A stretch of 64,000 bases of DNA from the NCBI GenBank assembly GCA_023213395.1, contig CM041465.1:119047741-119111740 (forward strand), in the 5' to 3' direction. Source of the stretch: Cycas panzhihuaensis. Its lineage: Eukaryota; Cycadophyta. Each line of letters begins with the position of its first letter. The first letter of the stretch is position 1. Positions 26,307 to 38,348 of this stretch are shown here, in pieces. The translations under genes and the position numbers were made by a program. The notes under the pieces were generated by a model that saw only the letters and a program-made list of their open reading frames with translations, did not search any database and was not told the origin of the DNA.

Positions 26307-27349
26307 TGATCTAGGAGGATCTACCATATGTTTACAGGATGCAGAAAATGCTAGGCATTGGAATAACTAAAAGAGATATGGCCAAATGGTATCAAAATTC
26401 TATGAAATTTTGTGTAAAGGGAGAAGACACATCCCACTAGATGTTTACAAAAGGTGGGGTTCAGAAAATATCATTTGATTAGAGTTCAAGCCTTGTCTTT
26501 GCATAAAAATTAATCCCTCAGCTAGCAGAAAAAATAGAAAATATATATTATCATTATATGAATAGAAATATGGCCAAATGACATCCAAATGAGCTAAAAT
26601 TTTGAGGAAGCAGAGGAGACATATGTTCCTATCCATGTACCAAATGTGAGATGAATTGGAGTCCGTTAAGGTCAGTTACAAGCTGAAACTTTTAAGAATT
26701 ACATGAAGGCCACTTGGATAGCAGAAAAATAACAAATACATATTATTATTAAATGAATAAAAATGCAGTCAAATGACATCCAAATGAGCTAAAAATTTGA
26801 GGAAGCTGAGGGGACATGCGTTCATATACGTGTGCCAAATTGGAGTACGTTAAGATCTGTTACAAGTTGCAACTTTTTAAGAAATGTATGAAGGCCACTT
26901 GGACAACATGCATTCTGGTGGTTAGTGGATATACTTGCATGATTTCCACTTGTTAAACATGCAATTCAGGTTTCTTTCTATAAATTGAGCCCTTCTATAG
27001 GTTGGAGAGGGGGTTCTTGGAGACTTGACTTAGGAAGCATCCTTGGAGAAGCATTTGGAGGGTTTGAGTCCCCCCTTATGGTATAATTGTTACATTTATT
27101 CCTTGTAATTTTACCATTCTTTTGCTAGTTGATTTCTCCACCATTAAATGGAGATTTTCATGGTTTAATAAAAGTATTACTCCTCATACTTTTGGATCAA
27201 TGTCAAGAATAAATGATTTGGTGTAGAATTTTCCTTTCATGGGCTCATTGTTGCTTTGATGTTATTGAGCTTTCTACACTAACTCCCAGGATCTTAAGGA
27301 GGAAAGGTTGATAATTGATTTCTTCACCAACTAAGCTCTTTTGGGATCA
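26307..27349 (+). repeat. 3' LTR of the gypsy derivative, with internal tandem units
   Basis: A complete LTR of 1043 bp. Its first part has three diverged tandem units of about 190 bp, starting near 26376, 26566 and 26759. Each carries ATGGCCAAATG or a similar start and runs through CAAATGAGCTAAAAT...GAGG. A downstream T/A-rich stretch near 27080-27250 would suit transcription start and polyadenylation; that is inference. Confidence 0.85.
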
Positions 27350-27354
27350 GCGGG

Positions 27355-29330
27355 CAAGGAGGGCCTAATTCTTTCCCAACTTATAATGTAAATATGTTCC
27401 ATCCCTATGGGGTTACACCTCTTATAAGTAGACCCTATGGGAAAAACCTCGCCTCTTACTCTGCACCGTCTTTTGTATCTATAACTTTATACACAACCCC
27501 TTTATATAGGGGATATGTTCCCCCTCCTATCCCTTATTCCTACATGATAGTTTCTTAGGGTGAATATCCACATGCTTTTACTATGCATGTGTCACACCCT
27601 CATGATGGGATAAGACCCTCTCACCTATATTCTTATATGGCCTACCCATAAATGGGGATGGCCCCTCCTCTTATAAACAGCCTTTTTATCCCTAATATAG
27701 TGGGAGTGGGTACTTGTACCCATCTCCCCTAGCTCAACCTAGGGTTCATCCCTTCATTGACTATCGATCAACTCCCCTCTCTATTAAGGATCTCAATACT
27801 AACCTGCCACCTCATCCCCCCGAAGTGCTCAAGTTCAATGGCACTTCATCATAGGACCCTACTAAGCATGTTAGAGTCTTCACCATGGAATGCATTGATT
27901 ACTGGGCCTATGACCATATTTTGATAAAACTATTCCCAAGATCATTATAGGGAGACATCTTAAAATAGTTTTACTACCTCCCTACCCACTCTATCTATAC
28001 CTTATAATAATTGGTAGATAAATTCGTTAACTATTTTAACATAGCCCATCCTTTTAAAAGTGGGGTAAAAGCCCTACTTTCTCTAAAACAAGGTCACAAT
28101 GAACTCAATCATGACTTTGTCAGATGCTTCCATGATCTCTTTCATTCCTCCAAGGGTACTTTATTTAAGGAATTGAAGTGAAAATTTTATGTTAATGCCC
28201 TTTGCCCTGAGGTCCACATGGAAGTCCTCAAAATGGGGGTGACTACTTATGACTCCACTATAGCTAAATGATTGGTATTGGAAATGATTGAGATCCAAGC
28301 TAGTATCAAGAAGCCCCCTAGGTAGCCACAACATCATGAGGTAGCCCCTCCTTCGCATGACCAAAGGAACTAGTAATAACCTCTAGGGCTCTCTACCAAC
28401 ATGACTGATAGGACTTTGGATCCCTTAACCTTGGTTATACACTTTTTTAAATATATGATCAAAGAGTTAAAGCTTCAACCTCCTCAATCTTCATTAGAAT
28501 CACAGAGACTTATCCACCAAACCTCCCACACCATGCCACCTAAAGATGGGAATACCCAGACTTCTTAAGGAAGGAAGGTAAGACCTCCTCCTGAGAAGAA
28601 GTGGTGCTCTATGCATCAGGATTGCCTCCATGAGGATTTGTAATGCTAGTTGTAACATCCTAAGCTTGCACCACATCATAATGCCTCTCTCAAAAGGGAT
28701 TCTAAGCCCAATTTAGACTAGCCTGTTCATAGGGATCCTTTTCCAAACCATGGGTAATTGGACCAATCTACTCAGAATAAGAGTGTGAGGAATAGAGGAT
28801 GATCTCCTAACCCTTCTTCTGACTAAGTAAAAGGGAAAGGGCCAAGAGAATTATCCTCTATGCCAAGCCCTATACCTCAACATTCTTCATCCTCTCAACC
28901 CAAAAATAAGGGGAAGAGAGTGTTTCAAATGATTGAAACCACCCCCTTATACCCTATCATAAGATCCCAAGCAATAAAGGAACCACTGAAGCCTCCACTT
29001 CCCAACAAAATCTTTTCATAGGCAATCCACATATAAAGATTCCTATGGTCTCTAAGACCATTCCTATCCATCCTAGATATTATGATTTTAGAAGGGCCCT
29101 TCCCCAACCTATAGGGAAAGGTAAGGCCTTCTCCATTCTTAAAGAGTTGTACTCTGTGTCCACAGGGATGTTTATGATGGATGTCTTGCAGAGTTTCCCC
29201 AAGTAACATACTCTTCTTTTATAGGCCCTTTGTCAATAAGATGATCCCATCCATGCTATAGGTACCACCTCCTATGGACTGCTTGTCATCTTGTTTAACC
29301 CATGAGATCTTTTATCTCCTAATGAATGGG
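27355..29330 (+). pseudogene. Tat-like element gag core and C-terminal linker
   Basis: After a Tyr/Pro-rich stretch (SFPTYNVNMFHPYGV, YSAPSFVSITLYTTPLYRG) the Retrotrans_gag core is readable between about 27800 and 28300. Its order is LPPHPPEVLKFNGTSS, DPTKHVRVFTMECID, LIKLFPRSL, LVDKFVNYFNIAH, HDFVRCFHDLFHSSK and FYVNALCPEVHMEVLKMG. TAG/TAA interrupt it at sites of expected Trp or Gln. The linker to 29330 is Pro/Ser/Lys-rich (KKWCSMHQDC, PKNKGKRVFQMIET) and may include a decayed Cys/His knuckle (C-S-M-H-Q-D-C). Frames shift several times. Confidence 0.75.
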
Positions 29331-29343
29331 AAAATTTTTGGAA

Positions 29344-29830
29344 CTACTCATTCATCATTATTATTGACACCCTTGACTTTACCACAAAGAGGACTATCAT
29401 AGACAATAGATCCTCAGTTAATATTATGCCTATATGCATGATAGAGGAATTAGGCATAGAGGCCCTTAAGTCCATCCCTTGGAAATTCCAAGGATATGAT
29501 GGAAGCGAGAAGTCTCCTTTAGGGATGGTCACCCTCTCACTTATATTAGGAGGGAAGATCATTTCTATAGACATTGTTATGCTCAACCATGGCTTGATAA
29601 AATGGGAGCTATTTATTCCTCTTATTATGGGAAACTTAAGTTTGTCCACAAAGGGAAAGTTAAGGTTATCACATGTGAGTCTCCCCTCTCTCGTACTCCT
29701 CATCCTACTTGTCAAGCTATCTTTGATACTTAAGATTGTGATCCTGATGATGCTAGCCCTTCTTTGGGGAATCTATTTTAGGGGGCTAACTCTCACTGAG
29801 AGGGACCATTACCTCATTATAAACCTAATA
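29344..29830 (+). pseudogene. Tat-like element aspartic protease
   Basis: An open frame (29426-29833, extending upstream through IIIIDTLDFTTKRTIID) reads TIIDNRSSVNIMPICMIEELG, then GYDGSEKSPLGMVTLSLILGG. This is the gypsy/Tat protease order (A-L-V-D-x-G-S-S-V-N-I-M-P, ..DGS...LG.v.L.). The catalytic Asp remains, but the following G-S/T is N-R-S, so it is probably inactive. It would have processed the polyprotein. Confidence 0.75.
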
Positions 29831-29833
29831 TAA

Positions 29834-30920
29834 TTAGGTTCACACCTATTGGAATAGGTAGTTATAGTTACCTAGCCATCATGAGTGACCCTAAGTCAAA
29901 TATTGAGGACAATGAACCTCCTCCTTGACATGTTACTCTGATTTCCTACATGCCTAAGAAGGCATCCCATGTGGACCTTCCCTCTTACAATGATTCTTCA
30001 ACGTCTTCTAAGTCATTAGCTCCAAACCAGTCACTTCTCTTGTTTTCCTACTTTGCATAGATATCCTCTTATAGGTGCACATGATGATGTGCCACTCGCA
30101 AGGGTGTCTCATCGATTTACCCTAGGCCCTTATCTAGGACTACATCTTATTATGCCCATATATAACCTTGCCATATGATCTATTGTGTGTTAACTCCCTC
30201 ATAATAATTTGGTTTCAACCAAACTCATTTTAGTTATGGGCCCAACCATGCGAAGCCTACCTTCCCTTTGTAATCTAAAATAAGCATAAACTAATGTTCA
30301 ATTATAATGTCAATTACCCCTACTGGGGGTATGGCATGCATTTGAGCTCTTAGCGACTTCACTTAATGCTAAGATAGCTATGTCCCCTTTTGAGGATATC
30401 ATGTCATCCCCCAATAAGTAGAGCCCCTTCTTTAATGCATGAGTGGTGGTGAACGTATCACCACAGGGACATGTCCCTAAGCTCATGTTTAACTCCTTCT
30501 TTGTTGATCTAAGGATATGAGCTAAATCGAGTCCTCTGGGAGGTAACTTTATCTACCTCTGAGCATGAGTTGCCACCTAGAGAGAGCCTTCTTTGATAGA
30601 TCTCATCTCCTCTTAAGACTCTTAGGGTATCCATACCCATTTTGCTCTTTTTCTGCCTAGATTACTACTTTCCCTCTAAGGGATACATGATCCCCTCACC
30701 CAAGTGCCACATGAGATTACTTAACCTACTTGGTGATCATGTGTGCCTTATGTGAGCTCTAAGTCATATAAAGAAAATATATATCTAAGCAATGTAACAT
30801 AATAAAATATATGCAAATTTATATATATCTACATCATACATCTATGCATCTATGCATCCACAATAATTAAGATAGATTAATAACTCATATCAAAATGGGA
30901 TACCAATTTGGTCCTCACCT
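29834..30920 (+). other. Tat-like element, region where RT would be expected
   Basis: The first 200 bases are still readable as a linker (RFTPIGIGSYSYLAIMSDPK, MPKKASHVDLPSYND). Further on I see no RT motif (no Y-x-D-D, no F-x-R-M-P-F-G-L), RNase H or integrase on either strand. Either RT-integrase was deleted long ago or the element was always non-autonomous. Confidence 0.55.
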
Positions 30921-32103
30921 CTATATAATTATTAATAATGGTACAAAATGTATTGTCACAATATGCCCTATGAAGTCAGAATCCTTATAGGGGGGTGTAC
31001 AATCATATATATGTATGGGATAGAATCCCTTGGAGGTCCAAAGCTTTCCTTTCATCAAAATTATGATACAATAGTCCCATGGGATATGTTGTAGTGAAGG
31101 GGTATTCCCCTCAGGATACCTTACTCTCTCACTTGGGGACCAAGCTCCTCTGAGGCTCATCCTCAGTTGTCATTAGGTCTCAGCCTCGCTTTCCTCATCT
31201 CTTGGCCTCTTATGGGATGGTATGGTTGTATGTGTACGCGAGGACCTAGTTGCCATCTGATCTACTAACTAGTCATAGTGTGCTTGTAGTTGGTCCCTCT
31301 CCTCCAGTACCTTAGTCAGCCAACCCTAAGTCTCTTAAAGTTAATTGTTATCCTCTTATTCTCTAGATAGATACTCCTAGGCCTCTACTAGTTAAGTCTC
31401 AAGAACCACGATCCTCACCTCTACCCCTAGAGCTTCCTAGATGTCCCTATCACCTGCTTGGGCCTCCAACTCTCGCACTCGAGCTTGTACTTGGTCCCTC
31501 TCTACCTAAAGATGGTCTCTCTCTTCCCATAGGTGATCCTCCCTCATCTATCTCTCTTAGGCCTCTATAGTCTAGATGTCTCATATAAGGATGTTGGGGG
31601 GCAAAGGCAATAGTATGAGGTTGTGTTAATCCTAGCTCCCTGTTATCTATAATAGGAGGTTGATCCTCTTCGTATACCCATGGGAACAACTCTTCTATGG
31701 CTCTACTGATCAACTCCCTAATAATACCTCCATCTATTATCCATGTAAATCCATATGTCAGTATAAAGCCTATAAATAAAATCCATAACCATAAATAATA
31801 ATAACGTCATATATCCCTTAATCAAATAATTATAAATTAAAGGCATGGGTAAAAAAGGGAGAACTCACCTCCTAGAGTAGTTGGTACCTCTCTAGTCACT
31901 GCCTCCTCTACTCTAAAGATCTCTACCCCTACCGTAGCTATGGTTGCCTCTCCTACATCTACCAATACTACATCCACCTCTGGATTAGTTGTTATCTCTC
32001 CTTGATCAACCTCTTTTTTCTTTTGCACCTTTTCTTTAGAAGGAGCATATCCCCTCCTTTTCCTTAAGACTCTAACTACTATTCTGGTTATGGATCTACT
32101 CAT
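30921..32103 (-). pseudogene. Antisense ORF of Tat-like element, intron-containing
   Basis: It runs opposite to gag. Exon 1 is 32103-31869, from an ATG overlapping the RNase H start. A 99-bp intron follows (31868-31770; donor GGAG|GTGAGT, acceptor TTTATTTATAG|GC), then exon 2 from 31769 to a TGA at 31450-31452. Joined, they give one open frame of 184 codons although the unspliced frames stop in the intron. Near 31475 a second frame takes over. It encodes a coiled-coil-like stretch (VRELEAQAGDRDI, VLEERDQLQAHYD) and a basic patch (HKRPRDEE), ending at 30921. This frame has about 10 stops, mostly TAG/TAA at positions fitting Gln. Antisense extra ORFs are known in Tat-lineage gypsy elements, function unknown. 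Splicing is a prediction from sequence only. Confidence 0.65.
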
Positions 32104-32560
32104 CTATACTGATGGTGGTAGTCATGGCAACCTAGAACCTTCAGTCATAGCATGGATCATCTATGATCCCTCTGGACATGATTTCATGCATTCTAGAATC
32201 TATTTACCTAAGGCCACGAATAACGAAGCAGAGTATATAACCATTATTGAGGCCCTAACTGATGCACTTTACTTCCATTGTGGTCCCATCATCCTACACT
32301 ATGACTCTCAAATCATAGTGTTCTGGTTGACCCAAACCTATGAGGTCCTTTATCCTAGACTGAGGACTCTGGCTATGATGGTATCGGTATTTGTTATCTC
32401 ACTTCTCCTCAGTCGATATTCGATACATTCCTCATAATGAAAATGCCAAGGCTAATAGCGTAGTTAGCTTTATTCTTGAATGTCACCTCTAGCTCTAAGG
32501 TGACTCCTTATCTACTTGATATATTGCCTTTTAGAGAGTCTCTAGGTGACCTTCCCCTCT
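32090..32560 (+). pseudogene. Archaeal-type RNase H (second RNase H) of Tat-like element
   Basis: The open frame 32090-32437 reads MDLLIYTDGGSHGNLEPSVI, then WIIYDPSGHDF, LPKATNNEAEYITIIEALTDA and LHYDSQIIVFWLTQTYEV. These match the RNase HI-like domain with catalytic Asp (YTDGGS), Glu (NNEAEY) and Asp (YDSQ), all present. After a frameshift near 32400 the last motif, IRYIPHNENAKAN (normally VPRxxNxxADxLA), is readable. This extra RNase H is characteristic of Tat-lineage elements. It overlaps the 5' end of the antisense ORF by 14 bases. Confidence 0.82.
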
Positions 32561-33011
32561 CAACCTTTACTTTCTCTTAACCTCCAAATAGAGGTCGCTA
32601 ACAAGGATAAACTATGGTGACTAGAACCTTCCCTTACTTGGTTCATATCTTAGATTGGTATGATGAGGCATCCCCTAATTCTCCTAAAGAGTCTCTTTGG
32701 GTTTCTGAACCTTGCCTTTAGGGTCATGTTACCCATCTAGTGGTGTTGATAAAGGCATTCCCCTTAGTTACCCTTCTCCACCTCATTTACACATGCTTTG
32801 AGTTTATAATGTCGTGCCTAGAGGCTTGATTTGGTCACAAGCCTATCTCCTTCGCTCATCATGTGCCTCCTATCTATGCATTTGTTGCAACACTTATAAA
32901 TCTCCTTAGTTACCTACATACTTACTTCTTAATTATCATCACTATTGATGACATTTATGTTGATAGCATTCACCATCATCTTGTGCTCCATAGCGATGAG
33001 GTTCTGCTGCC
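32561..33011 (+). other. Region between RNase H and 3' LTR
   Basis: Short readable pieces (ESLGDLPLSTFTFS; an open frame from 32863 that runs across the LTR start) show no known domain. Integrase would be expected here in an autonomous Tat element and is absent. Confidence 0.5.
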
Positions 33012-34219
33012 AAGGGGACAATGTTTCTTGCATATCAGGAATAGATTAGGAGATCATTACATAGGTAAGTACAAGTATATATTCTATCTCACACTTTTAT
33101 TTGCACTCCTTATAGCCATGGTTTCACATAATATTTGCTTGACTGACCAGATACATGATGGTTTGGTTTGTTTAGCTTACCTGTGCCTATTACCTACCTA
33201 TGATAACCAAGAGTCTAGTCTAATGGCATAATTGATAGTGGTCTCCTAGTTAATAGGAGGTTCATAACATGCTCCTACAACCCAATCTCAGTTGAGTTCT
33301 AACTCATTTTTGCTCTTTTATTACATCTTTTCCCCTTTCATCTCACCTATTGATGACTTGGATAGCCCAGGGTATTTTGTCAAGATCATGGGGGGGAATT
33401 TGCACCTTATTATTTGATCCTCGTGTAATTTCTTTGTTAATTTTCATCAACTTGTCTTATCATTTTCATCAATTTCTAACTCAATTTTGTGAGTTTATTA
33501 CACTTTCTCACCATCTATTAGTCATTTAGGTGGCCTAAGGTTAGTTTATAGGGCCCTAAGGAGGAGTTCTTAACCCTTGGCATTGAGCTTCCCTTTAATT
33601 TTTATTTTTTTATTAATTTTGGTAATCTGCTTATGCCCTACTCTTATTTATGTCTACCCCACTCTAATTTCTATACCCTGCGAATATATTCATGATGTAA
33701 CTGTTAGTATCAAAATTATGGTTAGTAATGACTAAATTTACATTAAATGCTCTATCTGATAGGTTTCTTGCCTCAAGACCAACCTAGATCAAGGCCTAAT
33801 AGTTATGAGAGGGTGTTTAAGCATAAAAACTCCTTATTCTTTTGAGGATTTATCATTCTACAATCATTTTTTATTATCATTTTTTACTCTTCTTGCATAG
33901 AATAGAAAATACATATTCTTGAGGGAGAAAAACATAGGAAGGACATAGATTTTGGGTAGTAGAATATTTTGATCAGCCTTTATACTTTGCTACATCTTCC
34001 TTCATCTTCTACACTCAAGGATTCTCCACAAAAGGTCTTCTCAAGTATTGATAAAGGATCCATCAACAGGTTTCTCTTACAAATACCAAGTCTACTCACA
34101 TTCAATGGGTAAAAACTAGCCATATCATGGTTTTGAATAAAAATTCTTATCAATTACTTTTGATTTCTTACTATTTGATTCGTCTCTAATCCACATATAG
34201 CCTAAGGAAGCCATATTAC

Positions 34220-34441
34220 TATTAGAATATTAATGTACATTTGATTTATCCCACATGCAAGTGGGTCCTACTCTTCCATCATGACTTATATTATAAATAC
34301 ACAATTTTGTGTATCATATTGTAATGTTGTTGTAAGGATGTTTTGTTAATATAATTTGAGGTACCTTAAGGGTACTGTTCGATCCTGTGGAGGTGTTTGT
34401 TTCTATTTGTAATTATCTTATTGCAGGTCTATTTTCCAACA
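34220..34441 (+). repeat. 5' LTR of gag-only element copy 2
   Basis: It starts TATTAGAATATT (TG to TA) and ends CCAACA, with the primer site immediately after. Confidence 0.9.
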
Positions 34442-34456
34442 TGGTATCAGAACACC
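34442..34456 (+). other. Primer-binding site of gag-only element copy 2
   Basis: TGGTATCAGAACACC, initiator-Met type with one G-to-A change in AGAGC. Confidence 0.88.
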
Positions 34457-35884
34457 TGGGTTGAGAGAGGTGTTTTTGTTCGGTATTAGAGTAGTGATTT
34501 GGGAGGTGCCATAGCGTTGAAATTTCTAAAAAGTAATAGCGAAATTAAGATGAAATAGCTCATTCTGTAAAATCTGAGTGGTCACACTATAGATTTTGGG
34601 GTGAAAGTGTAAAAATTGCAGCAAAATTAATTTTAGCCTACATTTTTCCATCACTGTATTTTTGGGACAAATCTGTGACCTCAACTTCAAAGAGCCATAA
34701 CCTTAGCTACAGGTATCCAAATGACCTCAAATGTTTTTTGATTTCGTGCATTTTTTAATTCTCTTTATAATGGAAGTGGTTTGAGGTTCATTAGAGTTCA
34801 GAATAAAAAGTTACTAGCAGTTTATCAGAAGGTACTATTACAGCCCTTAGAAACCCTAATTGTGAAATTCTTAAAAGAAGCATAACTTTTGATCTAGATA
34901 TCAGAATTCAATTTAGTCTAAACCATTGGAATCGTATTTCAGAGGCCATCATTTCCATTTATATTTTATGTATTTTTGAGTTATACTTTTTTTAGAAATA
35001 AGTTTTTAGAATTTAAGGGTTTCATATTGATATGGTGACATGAATGAGGCAATGGTAATGAGGTGATTGTTTGAGGCTCTCTTACATATGTTGTGCTTGG
35101 GAGAGTATTGTTGCAATATAAGATGATATTAAGTTATGTTGATGTGAATGTATTTGTCACTCTATTGGTGATTTGAAGTGCATGATGGTGATTGTTTAAT
35201 GGAAAATTAAGTGTCTTCTTACATGTGTTCATATGAGAGAGCCATTGTGATGATGACATAGTATGGTGATGAAGCAACAGTGCATGTGTTTGCATGAATG
35301 AGTTGGGTGGCATATGGTGATTTAGTGCTCCTTGGAATGTGATTTATATGAAGGGACTTTATGGGCATAATAAGACTAATTTGAGGGCAATAAAGATAGT
35401 GATATAAGGCGATGAGATGCTTATTGCATGTGAGGTTAATATGACAAGATTGGGCAATTATTGGGCATGTTTTGAGGATGAGATTAGGGATGTTTGATGA
35501 TGTGTTCTAGTTGATTGAATAGGAAAAGAAGGATGAGTTTCTTGTTGAAGATACGTGAGTTGCAGGGAAGCAAAATTATTAAGTGGTGTAATGGCATGAG
35601 TTGTGTTTTAGGTAATTAAGTGAAGTATGTATCTTGGTAGTGACATATGGCATGTATGATCATTATGAGATTTATAAGGCATTGATTTGGTGAAGTGAGT
35701 GTTTAGATTCTACGTGACTGGTTGGTGATATGTGAAAGGCAATGATGTGAGGATAAAGTCAATGATGTGAAAGATATGAGATATAAGAGAATTTGGTGAG
35801 TATGATTAATAAGCAAGTTACCAATATTAGGTGAGTTTGTTGATTGAAAAAGGGTCACATTGTTTAGAGATGGCATTTATAATC
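34457..35884 (+). other. 5' leader of gag-only element copy 2
   Basis: Non-coding, about 1.43 kb, aligned along its length with the leader of copy 1. The part from about 35040 to 35830 is G/T-rich with repeated ATG-TGATG-like text but no usable frame. Confidence 0.6.
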
Positions 35885-36985
35885 ATGGAAGAGAATGATG
35901 TGGTTATGTATGTTCTTGAAACAAATGAATATTATTTGAAGGATTCATTTCTTCCAATACCTAAGTGCAATGGTGAAGACTACTTCTTTTGGACAATTAA
36001 AATGAGATGTCTATTCATAGCTAGAGGTTTGTGGAAGATTGTTACTGATAAATATGATATCCCTAAGGATGAAGAAGAAAAGGAAATACTTGAGAAGAAA
36101 GATAGAAAGGCATTCATTATGATTCGTACTGCATTCAATGAGGTTGATCTTCCTTCTAAATACCATTTTGTCATTCATATGATTCTACATGCAAGTAATA
36201 CTAAAGAAGCTTGGGATTTTTTAAGGGAAGTATTTGAACAAACTCTTGAAGAAACACAACAAATGATTGAAAAAGCAATTAGGGCTAGTTATGGTACAGG
36301 TACAACGAATGAAGAAAATATCATTAACACTGATGAAACAACATGTCAAGATGAAGAATGTATAAGTACTGACGAAACTTCTACTGAATGTAAAGAAACG
36401 ATGGTTGAATGCATTGATGAGATTACAAATGAAGACATTGAAAGTGATGAATTGATTTTAAGGGAGATTGAATATGAATCCGATGGTTCTATAAAGGATG
36501 AATCTTATATTAATGATATTCCTACTTTGAGTATTAATTCAAGTTTGAATGATATTTCTTCTTTGAGCATTGTTTCAAGTTTAAAGAGTATGCAAGTTGA
36601 TCAAGACTCCACTCCTAAAGTTGAAGAAATCACTGTTGTGCATAGTGTTTAAGAGTTTATACAAGATAATGATGATAGGCAAGTTATGATTGAAGATGGT
36701 TATTTACAAGATCTACATCATAATAAGACTAGACCGGACACAATGAAGAATCATGATTTGCACTTGCTAGAGCTGTTACATCAACATCATCACTACAAGA
36801 TTGAAGATAGAAATGAAGTTAAAGATATCATCTTACAAAGGCATCAGTACAGAATTGAAGATGAAAATCAAGATGAAGACATCATTCTGCAACAAAGACA
36901 TCACTACAAGATTAAAGACAAGAATTAGGTTGAAGACATCATTCTCAAAACATTTCCAAGGACAAAGCATTGCAAATACAAATGA
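35885..36985 (+). pseudogene. Copia-type gag-like gene, broken by two stops (copy 2)
   Basis: A frame of 367 codons starts at the ATG at 35885 (MEENDVVMYVLETNEYYL), which copy 1 shares at 2208; the upstream in-frame ATG at 35831 is not needed. Domain order: DSFLPIPKCNGEDYFFWTIK, MRCLFIARGLWKIV, KDRKAFIMIRTAFNEVDLPS, EAWDFLREVFEQT, acidic Ser/Thr/Glu-rich centre, and three repeats at 36788-36952. TAA stops at 36653-36655 and in the last repeat (TAG near 36927) interrupt it. At the first of these copy 1 has CAA. The first 256 codons are uninterrupted, so this is the longest real open frame in the window. There is no zinc knuckle. Confidence 0.87.
36788..36952 (+). repeat. Three tandem 18-19-codon repeats (copy 2)
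   Basis: Same units as 1159-1323: H-x-Y-(K/R)-I-x-D-x-N-x-x-x-D-I-I-L. The third unit holds the TAG. Confidence 0.8.
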
Positions 36986-37008
36986 CCCAAATGTACATTA
37001 AGGGGAAG

Positions 37009-37230
37009 TGTTAGAATATTAATGTATATTTGATTTATCCCACATGCAAGTGGGTCCTACTCTTCCATCATGACTTATATTATAAATACATAATTTTGTG
37101 TATCATATTGTAATGTTGTTGTAAGGATGTTTTATTAATATAATTTGAGGTACCTTAAGGGTACCGTTGGATCCTGTGGAGGTGTTTGTTTTTATTTATG
37201 ATTATCTTATTGCAGGTCTATTTTCCAATA
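37009..37230 (+). repeat. 3' LTR of gag-only element copy 2
   Basis: It starts with intact TGTTAG and ends CCAATA (CA to TA). Target duplication ATTAC follows. Confidence 0.9.
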
Positions 37231-37771
37231 ATTACACCCTCTTTATCATATTTTTCCACTTGCAACCTTTGGGAAACCTCCCTCTATGAACTAGAAACCT
37301 TTTACAAAATACCTTTGGGTATTGGAGAAGAGAGTGAGTAGGGTAATAATTGGTTAAGGGAGTTTAGTGAAGGGAAAAGAGGTCCATGTTCTAACTTTTG
37401 CGCCCCCTTCCATTGGGTAATCCCCTTCTAACACCACAAGGTGCCCTATCTCATTATGCATGAATATTCTTCTTTAATACAAACCTAAACCACTACATCA
37501 TTTTTCAAGCAATCCATTGCTCACTCTTAACATTTCATATCTCATCTTCATACCCTTTTTCACTATGCACTATTGCCTAAAACTAGTAAAACTAGGTGAT
37601 ACTTCTTATCAGTTGAGAGACCATTACTATATAAGGGGCCATGCTATTTTCAGGCACACTCCCTTGCATCCCTCTCATTTTTTTCACATGCATATATCTT
37701 TAAAAGAGGGAAGTATTTTACTTATTTTACTTGAGTGATTGAAGCTAATAAACATTATTATTTTGTGAAGA

Positions 37772-38348
<577 letters not shown>

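Larger units (their letters stand above)
24709..27349 (+). mobile_element. Gypsy LTR-integrase-LTR deletion derivative
   Basis: A left LTR remnant (24709-25216) is joined directly to an integrase 3' part and followed by a purine tract (AAGGAAGGGGGAGCCA, 26291-26306) and a full LTR (26307-27349). The ends are inverted TGATCC...GGATCA. Flanks are GGGGG (24704-24708) and GCGGG (27350-27354), a 4 of 5 target duplication. The right half of the left LTR, primer site, gag, protease, RT, RNase H and the first integrase part were lost in one internal deletion. Confidence 0.85.
34220..37230 (+). mobile_element. Non-autonomous gag-only LTR element, copy 2 (TR-GAG-like)
   Basis: A complete 3011-bp element with 222-bp LTRs, about 95% identical by eye. 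It has a primer site at 34442-34456 (TGGTATCAGAACACC), a purine tract AGGGGAAG (37001-37008) and target duplication ATTAC at 34215-34219 and 37231-37235. The homologous 5' LTR of the host gypsy shows the unoccupied site. It has the same organisation as copy 1, in opposite orientation. Of the LTR pairs compared by eye in this window, this is the most similar, so it is probably a late insertion. Confidence 0.92.

Noticed and set aside
25980-26307. Minus-strand open frames of 77 codons over the integrase tail
   Set aside because: They overlap the clear plus-strand integrase/GPY-F text and have no motif: shadows.
29344-29715. Minus-strand 123-codon frame over the gypsy protease
   Set aside because: It is the complement of the readable protease frame and shows no domain.
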